Below, piece after piece: positions 58,041 to 64,000 of a stretch of DNA of 64,000 nucleotides. Position numbers and translations under genes: made by a program. Positions within the stretch are counted from its first letter, which is position 1. Each line of letters starts with the position of its first letter. The DNA comes from Candidatus Poribacteria bacterium. Lineage in GTDB: Bacteria; Poribacteria; WGA-4E; GCA-2687025. Location: positions 1-64,000 of the forward strand of contig BPJZ01000011.1 in NCBI GenBank assembly GCA_026004875.1, read 5' to 3'. The notes under the pieces are model-generated. The model was not told where the DNA came from. It was given only the letters and a program-made list of their open reading frames with translations, and did no database searches.

Positions 58041-58826
58041 TCAGGATCCCTTGAGTCCGTCGGTCAACAGCTGGCCACTGTCCACCGTCGGGCACCAGTA
58101 CTGTTCGATGTGCTGGATCACCAACTCGGTTCCGGTCTCGTGAGCCACATACGGGGGACGCTGAGGATTATACATTGCATCGGTCAGATCGCGCACGAGG
58201 ACGCAACGGATTCCCCATCGGCTCATCTGACGGATCGCAAACGAGCGGCCGAGGACGCACATGTTGGTGTGCACCCCCATGATCAGCATGTTCTTGATTC
58301 CCAACTGTTGGAAGAGCGCGTAGATCTCCTCCCCACGGTCGGAGAGGGCGTCGGGATCGGCGATCTCGATCCCCGGGTGCTGGCGAGTCCAGGCTCGCCG
58401 GGGCTCCTCGCCGGTGTCGCAGCCGCCGTCGGAGTCGTCAATCGGCAGCGGGGGCTCCTGAATCGTTCGGGGCTCCGGCAGCGGGACCTTGGGCGCTAGC
58501 TGAGCCCGCAGCCGGTACGGAGTGCCTTCGTAGACCTCCATCGTGTCCGAAGGAGCGTGGACGATCTGAACCCCCCGTTTTCGAAGCGTCTGGACGACTG
58601 CGTTCATCCGGGGGATCATCGCCTCCAGCCGGCGCACCGCTCCGGAGCAGTAGTGGCTGTCCCAGACGTCGCAAAGCAGCAGGGCCGTCTCGGAGGTGGG
58701 CCACTCGACCTGGAAGGTCACGGGGACCCACTCGTCGCTCCCAGAGAACGGCCGCGTTCGGGTTCGAAGCTGCAGACGGAGCACCTCTTCGGTCGGCGCG
58801 CGCAGCGGCGGCTGTTGTGGGTTCAT
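58041..58826 (-). CDS. isochorismatase-family cysteine hydrolase
   Basis: A 261-residue cysteine hydrolase. The catalytic Asp is in ALLLCDVWDSHYC, and the nucleophile Cys is in MLIMGVHTNMCVLGRSFAI; TDAMYNPQRPPYVAHETGT follows. Insertions around residue 120-160 (EPPLPIDDSDGGCDTGEEPR) exceed the usual 180-220 residues of the family. ATG 58826 overlaps the gcvPA stop (ATGA) and follows GGGAGGG. Its place in the operon after gcvPA, where gcvPB would be expected, is notable; no substrate can be named. Confidence 0.8.
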   Translation of the reverse strand: MNPQQPPLRAPTEEVLRLQLRTRTRPFSGSDEWVPVTFQVEWPTSETALLLCDVWDSHYCSGAVRRLEAMIPRMNAVVQTLRKRGVQIVHAPSDTMEVYEGTPYRLRAQLAPKVPLPEPRTIQEPPLPIDDSDGGCDTGEEPRRAWTRQHPGIEIADPDALSDRGEEIYALFQQLGIKNMLIMGVHTNMCVLGRSFAIRQMSRWGIRCVLVRDLTDAMYNPQRPPYVAHETGTELVIQHIEQYWCPTVDSGQLLTDGLKGS

Positions 58827-60187
58827 CGGTTTCCCTCCCGCGTGGCGGCCTCGCCGATCAGTTCGGCCAATCGGTCGATCTCCTCTCGCGTGCGTCGCTC
58901 GGTGACGCAAAGGAGGAGACCCTCGGGCAGTTCCGGCTCCCACCGCCTGAGCGGCAGGCCGGCGAGGACCTGATGCTTCAGGGCGTACTCGATCAGCCGC
59001 TCCGGCGCAACGGAGCATTTAAGGACGAACTCGTTAAAGAAAGGCGCTGAGAACCGAAGGGAGAATCCTGGCAGCGCGCCGAGCCGCTCCGCCGCATAGT
59101 GGGCCTTTTGGAGGTTTAAGGTCGCCACTTCGCGGAGCCCCTCCTTTCCGAGCGCGGCCAGATAGACGCACGCCGCCAAAGCGTTCAGCGATTGGTTGGT
59201 ACAGATGTTCGAGGTGGCCTTCTCTCGGCGAATGTCTTGCTCTCGCGCCCGAAGGGTCATCACAAAGGCGCGACGGCCTGCCCGATCGCGCGTCTCCCCG
59301 ACCACCCGACCGGGCATCCGCCGCATCAACGCTTCGGTCACCGCAAAGAATCCCAGATAGGGGCCGCCAAAGGCGATCGGGTTCCCCAACGGCTGCCCCT
59401 CCCCCACGACGATGTCGGCGCCGTATTGGCCGGGCGGCTTGAGGACGCCCAGCGCGATCGGGTTCGTACAGACGACCAGCAGCGCGCCAGCCCGCTTGGT
59501 CCTCTCTGCGATGGCGGCCATCGGCTCTAGACAGCCAAAGAAGTTCGGATACTGAACCAGCACCGCTGCCGTCCGGTCGGAGAGTTGGGCCTCCAGGGCC
59601 TCCAGATCCACCGTGCCGGTTTTTGCTTCAAAAGGAACCGTTCGGATCGGTGTCTTGCGCGGCGTCAGGTAGGTTCGGACCGTCGTCCGGTACTCCGGGT
59701 GGATCGAGCGGAGAAGGAGGATCTCCTCTCGGTTCCGGGCGGCGTTCAACGCCAACAGTGCCGCCTCAGCTAGCGCCGAGGCCCCGTCATACATGGAAGC
59801 GTTGGCCACCGGCATACCGGTCAGCTCGCAGATCAAAGATTGATACTCAAAGATCGCTTGGAGGGTTCCTTGACTGACCTCCGGCTGGTAAGGGGTGTAG
59901 GCTGTCGCAAACTCCCCTCGACTGACCAAGGCCTCGACGACCGCCGGGATGTAATGATCGTACGCCCCAGCGCCCAAAAAGCAGACATACCGATCCAACG
60001 TTTCGTTCTTTTCGGCCAGAGCGGTCAGGTGGCGGACGACCTCTAGCTCGCTGAGCCCTTGAGGAAGGTTCCAGTGCGTTCGGCGGAGCGCCGCTGGGAT
60101 GTCGGCAAACAGCTCCTCGATCGAGGAGACGCCGATAGCCTGCAGCATCTCTCGGCGTTCAGCCTCTGTGTGAGGAACGTAGCTCAC
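58823..60187 (-). CDS. gcvPA: glycine dehydrogenase (decarboxylating) subunit 1
   Basis: The first half of the split P-protein, which decarboxylates glycine and passes the aminomethyl group to GcvH. The 454-residue product has the N-terminal SYVPHTEAERREMLQAIGVS, GAGAYDHYIPAVVEALVSRG, YTPYQPEVSQGTLQAIFEYQ, MPVANASMYDGASALAEAAL and the middle GQPLGNPIAFGGPYLGFFAV. The lysine-bearing PLP domain lies in subunit 2, gcvPB, which is not seen in the window. GTG 60187 follows GAGGAGGG and lies three bases after gcvH. Confidence 0.95.
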   Translation of the reverse strand: MSYVPHTEAERREMLQAIGVSSIEELFADIPAALRRTHWNLPQGLSELEVVRHLTALAEKNETLDRYVCFLGAGAYDHYIPAVVEALVSRGEFATAYTPYQPEVSQGTLQAIFEYQSLICELTGMPVANASMYDGASALAEAALLALNAARNREEILLLRSIHPEYRTTVRTYLTPRKTPIRTVPFEAKTGTVDLEALEAQLSDRTAAVLVQYPNFFGCLEPMAAIAERTKRAGALLVVCTNPIALGVLKPPGQYGADIVVGEGQPLGNPIAFGGPYLGFFAVTEALMRRMPGRVVGETRDRAGRRAFVMTLRAREQDIRREKATSNICTNQSLNALAACVYLAALGKEGLREVATLNLQKAHYAAERLGALPGFSLRFSAPFFNEFVLKCSVAPERLIEYALKHQVLAGLPLRRWEPELPEGLLLCVTERRTREEIDRLAELIGEAATREGNR

Positions 60188-60189
60188 TC

Positions 60190-60585
60190 TTAGCCCTCCT
60201 CAACGCTTCGCCGATAGGTCTCCGCGTCGGCCAGGCGCTCCCACTCTTCCGGGTTGGAGACTCGAATTCGGACCATCCATCCCTGACCGTACGGGTCTTC
60301 GTTGACCCATTCGGGGTGCTCTTCAAGGGCCGTGTTCACCTCAACCACTTCGCCGCTTAGCGGGGCGTATAAGTCGAAGGCCGACTTGACCGATTCGATC
60401 ACCCCAAACTCCTGTTCGGCCTGAAGCTGCTCGCCCACCTCCGGCAGCTCCACGTAGACCACATCGCCGATCTCGTGCTGAGCGTAGTCGCTGATTCCGA
60501 TCGTAGCGATCTGGCCTTCCAGGCGCGCCCATTCGTGCGTTTCCGGAAGAAAGCGACAGTCTTCTGGAAATTTTAGCGCGGCCAC
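60190..60585 (-). CDS. gcvH: glycine cleavage system H protein
   Basis: GcvH carries the lipoyl arm that shuttles the aminomethyl group between P, T and L proteins. The 131-residue product reads LPETHEWARLEGQIATIGIS, GDVVYVELPEVGEQLQ, and the lipoylation site GVIESVKSAFDLYAPLSGEV with Lys 67. It is followed immediately by gcvPA. Confidence 0.97.
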   Translation of the reverse strand: MAALKFPEDCRFLPETHEWARLEGQIATIGISDYAQHEIGDVVYVELPEVGEQLQAEQEFGVIESVKSAFDLYAPLSGEVVEVNTALEEHPEWVNEDPYGQGWMVRIRVSNPEEWERLADAETYRRSVEEG

Positions 60586-60613
60586 TCGGTACCTCCTTTG
60601 CGCATGCGCTTTT

Positions 60614-61657
60614 TTAGGTTCTAGCGACTCCTACAAACCCAGAGAACCGCTTCAGCTGATCCCGAGTGCCCAGGACGATCACTCGGGAGCCTCCCAGCAG
60701 AGGGGTTTCCGGGCCGGGGCTGGTGATCAATTGTCCATCAGGGGAGCGAATCGCTAGGACGTTCACGCCAACCTGGGATCGGATGCGCAGTTCGCCGAGC
60801 GTCTTGCCCGTCAGGGGGGAGTCCGGCGGTACCAGCACCTGCTCTAAGAGGAACTCGACGGTGCCCGCCTGCATGACGGCGTCCAGGAACTCGCTCACCT
60901 CGGGGCGCAGAATCATTGTAACCATTCGATGGGCGCTGATCTTGTACGGTGTGATGACTCGATTGGCGCCGGCCTTGAGCAGCTTTGCCTCCGATTCGTC
61001 CCGGTTGGTCCGGGCGACGATGAACAGCTGCGGATTCAGGCTTCGCGCCGTCAGGACGACGAACACGTTGTCGGCGTCCTCCGGCAGCGCCGCGACCAGA
61101 CACCGCGCGCGCTCAATCCCCGCCAGTTGAAGCACCTCTTCGTCAGAAGCGTCCCCGACCAACCCGCATCGCGCTGCGTCGGGGACCTGGGCGATGGCGG
61201 TCTCGTCCCGATCGATCACGACAAACGGAATCTCCTCTTGGAGGAGCTCCCGGACAACGTGCCTTCCCACCCGTCCGTAGCCGCAGACGATTACGTGGTT
61301 GCGCATCCGTTCCATCTGTTTTCGCTTCCATCGTTGTGCGAGCAGTCCACGCCACTCCCCTTCCAGGAGGAATTCTGCCGTCGCACCGAAAAAGTAAGTC
61401 GCCGTCACCGCTCCAGAGAGGATCAGAAAGATCGTGAACAGCCGTCCTTCCGGGCTGAGCGGTCGAACCTCTCCAAAGCCGACGGTGGTGATCGTGATCA
61501 CGGTCATGTAGAGCGCTTCCAGAGGGGAGAGCCCTTCCAGGAGGCGATACCCGATGGTTCCTCCCAGAACGATCCCCGTCAAGGCCAGAAAGACCGGCCG
61601 CTGCCGCTGGAGGAACTGGACGGTCAGCCGCCACCAGAGGCCGACAGTGCTCCTCAT
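60614..61657 (-). CDS. potassium channel with RCK (TrkA-N/TrkA-C) domains
   Basis: A 347-residue two-helix K+ channel. The transmembrane region has VFLALTGIVLGGTIGYRLLE, a pore helix and the selectivity filter TITTVGFGEVRPL (about residues 55-67), then LFTIFLILSGAVTATYFFGA. The cytoplasmic part has a Rossmann RCK domain (MRNHVIVCGYGRVGRHVVRE, GDASDEEVLQLAGIERARCL) and a C-terminal TrkA-C domain, as in MthK-type channels gated by ligand. It lies inside the gcv operon: the start overlaps the gcvT stop by four bases and gcvH follows. A role in glycine metabolism is unlikely on sequence alone. Confidence 0.9.
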   Translation of the reverse strand: MRSTVGLWWRLTVQFLQRQRPVFLALTGIVLGGTIGYRLLEGLSPLEALYMTVITITTVGFGEVRPLSPEGRLFTIFLILSGAVTATYFFGATAEFLLEGEWRGLLAQRWKRKQMERMRNHVIVCGYGRVGRHVVRELLQEEIPFVVIDRDETAIAQVPDAARCGLVGDASDEEVLQLAGIERARCLVAALPEDADNVFVVLTARSLNPQLFIVARTNRDESEAKLLKAGANRVITPYKISAHRMVTMILRPEVSEFLDAVMQAGTVEFLLEQVLVPPDSPLTGKTLGELRIRSQVGVNVLAIRSPDGQLITSPGPETPLLGGSRVIVLGTRDQLKRFSGFVGVART

Positions 61658-62763
61658 CGAAACGAGCCCCGATAAAACGGCGTCCGCACGATCCGCGCCG
61701 GGTGGCGTCTCCTCCGAATTTCGATCTCGATGGGCCGGCCGACCTCAGCGAACCTTCTCTGGACATAGGCCAGGCCGATGTTGACCCCCAGTGTCGGCGA
61801 GGGTCCGCCGCTGGTCACCATGCCGATCTCCTGCTCGCCGACGTAGACGGGGTGCCCGTGTCGGGCCACCGCGCGCGATTCCATCTGAAATCCTACCAGC
61901 CGACGACGGACGCCCTGCTCCTTTTGTCGTCGGAGGGCCTCTTCGCCGATAAATCCAGTTCCAAAGGCCAATGTCCAACTCAGCCCCGCCTCCAACGGGG
62001 TGGTCGTCTCGTCCATGTCCTGGCCATAAAGCAGCAGTCGAGCCTCCAGCCGGAGCGTGTCCCGAGCCCCTAGCCCCGCCGGGAGCCCTTCGGCCTCCTG
62101 GACGGCCTTCAGCAGCGTTCGCCAAAGCGGAATAGCCTGCTCCGCGGGGCCGAGCACTTCGTAGCCCAGCTCCCCGGTGTATCCGGTCCTGGAAACGATC
62201 ACGGGTATCCCGGCGATCTCGTCGGAGGCGAAGTGAAACGGCTTGGCCGGAGCCAGACGGCGCGAAAGGAGCGGCTCGAGAACCTCCCGCGAGCGAGGCC
62301 CTTGAACGGCCAAAAGGATCGTCTCCTCGGTTCGATCACAGAGAGAGGTGTCCCCCCAAAGGTGCTGACGAATCCAGGCGACGTCCTTCTCCCGGGTCGC
62401 TGCGTTGACGATTAGCAGGTACCGTTCAGGATGGATGCAGTAGACGATAAGATCGTCCAGGATGCCGCCGTCCTCTCGGCACATGACCGTATAAAGCGCT
62501 TCGCCGTCGCTCAGCGCCGAGACGTCGTTCGTAACCAGCCGCTGGAGGACGGCGCAAGCGTCCAGCCCCAGCACCTCTAGCCGTCCCATGTGGGAGACGT
62601 CAAAGATCCCTACCCGCTCCCGAACGGCCCGATGCTCCGCAAAGATGCCCTCATACTGAAGGGGCATCTCCCAGCCGGCAAAGGGGACCATCCGGGCGCC
62701 GAGTCGGCGGTGCTCCTCGACGAGAGGCGTTTTGCGAAGAGGGCTAGAAGCCTCAGAGTCCAC
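61654..62763 (-). CDS. gcvT: glycine cleavage system T protein (aminomethyltransferase)
   Basis: GcvT releases ammonia and transfers the methylene group from lipoyl-GcvH to tetrahydrofolate. The 369-residue product reads KTPLVEEHRRLGARMVPFAG and WEMPLQYEGIFAEHRAVRER, then VGIFDVSHMGRLEVLG, and GYTGELGYEVLGPAEQ near residue 195. The tetrahydrofolate-site Asp is expected in the IDVSHMG region (FDVSHMG here). GTG 62763 is the start; the stop overlaps the K+ channel start. It is the first gcv gene, 6 bases after the glycoside hydrolase-like gene. Confidence 0.95.
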   Translation of the reverse strand: MDSEASSPLRKTPLVEEHRRLGARMVPFAGWEMPLQYEGIFAEHRAVRERVGIFDVSHMGRLEVLGLDACAVLQRLVTNDVSALSDGEALYTVMCREDGGILDDLIVYCIHPERYLLIVNAATREKDVAWIRQHLWGDTSLCDRTEETILLAVQGPRSREVLEPLLSRRLAPAKPFHFASDEIAGIPVIVSRTGYTGELGYEVLGPAEQAIPLWRTLLKAVQEAEGLPAGLGARDTLRLEARLLLYGQDMDETTTPLEAGLSWTLAFGTGFIGEEALRRQKEQGVRRRLVGFQMESRAVARHGHPVYVGEQEIGMVTSGGPSPTLGVNIGLAYVQRRFAEVGRPIEIEIRRRRHPARIVRTPFYRGSFR

Positions 62764-62769
62764 AGGCGA

Positions 62770-64000
62770 TCATCCTTTCCGTTGAACCTCAACAAGCGCC
62801 AGCCAGGTTTTTGAGCGGTCCGGGCTGCTCAGTCGGACAAATTCGTCCTCGACGGGGACCTCTTCCGGCTCTCGAAACGCTCCGGTCGTTCCGTTGAACC
62901 AGCGGACGGTTGCCCGCTCAGCCGGGCCGACCTGGAGCCGAACCTCACCGCCTCGGAAGAAGTACAACCCGAAGGCGTCCTCCTTGGCCAGGACGTAGGC
63001 TTCGTTCTCCTCCCGATCGGCGAGAAGCTCCGGTCTCGGCTCCGCGTCAAAGGGGGGAAAGACCGCAAAGAACGCTCTGGCCGATCGGATAGCCGTCTGA
63101 GCCAGCTCATCCGCCCCGCTGCCGCTTGGCGGACGATGGAACCGAGTTGCAGCACAGCCGGCAAAGAGATTCTGCCACCACCGATCCCAGCCGACCATTG
63201 GATCGTTTGGTCGTCCGCCGCTCAGCCGCGCGTAGACTTTAACGTTGTTCATCGGACGGGGGCCGATCTGTTGAATCTGCTTTCGCATCCAGAGCAGACG
63301 GTTGTAATGGACCTCCCCCTCTTGCCAATTGTTCTGAGAGACTTCGACATAGGTAAATAGGTCCGGATGGCGAAGAGTGCGCTGCTGAACCTCGTGACGG
63401 AGGTCCCAGGGGTCCCACATCTCGGTGACCATTGCTCGGCGGCCCAGCGACTCGGCGGCCCGGTGGATGAACTCCGCCCAGTAGACGGCCCAAGCCTCCG
63501 GCGCCATCGTTTCGTTGTCAATGCAGAACAAGACGTTCGGATACTGGAGCGCGATCTCCAAGACCCGTCGGGCAAAGGCCTCTTGGTACGGAAGGACAAC
63601 TCGGTTGTGCTCTGCTTCCGGAACGGTGCGGAAGAACGGCTGCGCCCCTTGGGCCGGGTGCCCCGACCAAGACTCCGGGAGTCCCGATTCTTCGGCGGTG
63701 TAGTTGAGGTTGTTCTTGGGATTGAAAGGGTTCTTCTCCCAATGCTCCCGATAGTAGTCGAACGTCGCCCACAGTTCGATTTGGACGAAGATGTCTCGCC
63801 GGGCCGTCTCTTGGAGAAAGGTCTCCAGGCGCTCCCAGAACTCCGGATGGAATCGGTTCAGGTCGTACCTCCCCCGTTCGTCGGGCAGGTAGGGAGGTAC
63901 GTTGTTCGGATCGCGCCAGGAGAGCGTGCAGCGGAAGTAGTTCGCGCCGATCTCCTCGTAAACCCGTAGATTGGCGCGGAACAGCTCCGGATCGTTAAAA
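62770..64000 (-). CDS. glycoside hydrolase-like protein with C-terminal beta domain (5' end outside window)
   Basis: The visible 409 residues have no start in the window. The barrel contains EIGANYFRCTLSWRDPNNVP, DIFVQIELWATFDYYREHWE and, at strand 4, NVLFCIDNETMAPEAW, whose Asn-Glu pair fits the acid/base of clan-A glycoside hydrolases. VEVSQNNWQEG and KVYARLSGGRPNDPMVGWDR follow. The end, from ARAFFAVFPPFDAEPRPELL to FFRGGEVRLQVGPAERATV, resembles the Collagen_bind_2-like domain at the end of DUF4038/GH140-type proteins. Family and substrate are uncertain. It reads into gcvT with 6 bases between, a spacing that suggests cotranscription. Confidence 0.65.
   Translation of the reverse strand, partial: FNDPELFRANLRVYEEIGANYFRCTLSWRDPNNVPPYLPDERGRYDLNRFHPEFWERLETFLQETARRDIFVQIELWATFDYYREHWEKNPFNPKNNLNYTAEESGLPESWSGHPAQGAQPFFRTVPEAEHNRVVLPYQEAFARRVLEIALQYPNVLFCIDNETMAPEAWAVYWAEFIHRAAESLGRRAMVTEMWDPWDLRHEVQQRTLRHPDLFTYVEVSQNNWQEGEVHYNRLLWMRKQIQQIGPRPMNNVKVYARLSGGRPNDPMVGWDRWWQNLFAGCAATRFHRPPSGSGADELAQTAIRSARAFFAVFPPFDAEPRPELLADREENEAYVLAKEDAFGLYFFRGGEVRLQVGPAERATVRWFNGTTGAFREPEEVPVEDEFVRLSSPDRSKTWLALVEVQRKG

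Overview
The window is about 64 kb of GC-rich bacterial DNA from a diderm. The signs are a predicted outer-membrane beta-barrel end, lipoproteins, YajC, bS21 and a P-protein split into subunits in the glycine cleavage system. Several families point to an uncultivated lineage near Poribacteria or Armatimonadota: two DUF6785-type membrane proteins, a CRTAC1/ASPIC protein, a formylglycine-generating-enzyme-like protein, LamG and DUF1349-like secreted proteins, and a metalloprotease ending in a 'GLNLIGVPL' type domain. This placement is inference from gene content, not a phylogeny. I see no tRNA, rRNA, CRISPR array, insertion sequence or prophage.

Layout. (1) 0-4 kb, minus: thiN, DUF6785 protein, OGG-type glycosylase, coiled-coil protein, start of a UxaA-like gene. 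(2) 4-7 kb: clpB behind a perfect palindrome; its central 1.9 kb looks compositionally foreign and is full of frameshifts. (3) 7-15 kb: a LacI-controlled secretion cluster (lacI, CRTAC1, FGE-like, two DUF1349-like proteins, DUF6785 protein, LamG protein) with two matching AACGTT-N6-AACGTT operators and a shared C-terminal tail on three proteins. (4) 15-22 kb: 4-TM protein, ABC exporter, NHL/beta-barrel protein, metalloprotease, epimerase. (5) 22-25 kb: groESL with CIRCE and extra palindromes. (6) 25-32 kb: NAD synthesis pair, rsmI, a DUF3352-like protein and an ABC-2 type exporter. (7) 32-36 kb, minus: yebC-ruvC-ruvA-ruvB-queA-yajC. (8) 36-48 kb, minus: an operon of a 2376-residue FtsX-type permease with a degenerate M28 ectodomain, an OPT-like membrane protein, an unknown protein, a PqqD-like protein and a LolD/MacB-type ATPase. 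(9) 48-51 kb: two secreted/lipoprotein genes. (10) 51-57 kb, plus: rpsU, aldo/keto reductase, holB, metG, tatD, spoU. (11) 57-64 kb, minus: glycoside hydrolase-like protein, gcvT, K+ channel, gcvH, gcvPA, cysteine hydrolase, response regulator with pentapeptide repeats.

Quality caveat. At least sixteen genes, including essential ones (metG, holB), are broken by 1-base indels, mostly in runs of five or more G/C. These look like sequencing or assembly errors, so the genes are annotated as intact CDS spanning the frameshifts. The 7.1-kb permease gene and groEL are clean.

The best candidates for undescribed biology are the giant-permease operon (36.1-47.7 kb), the palindrome shared by clpB and groESL, and the LacI regulon with its common C-terminal tail.
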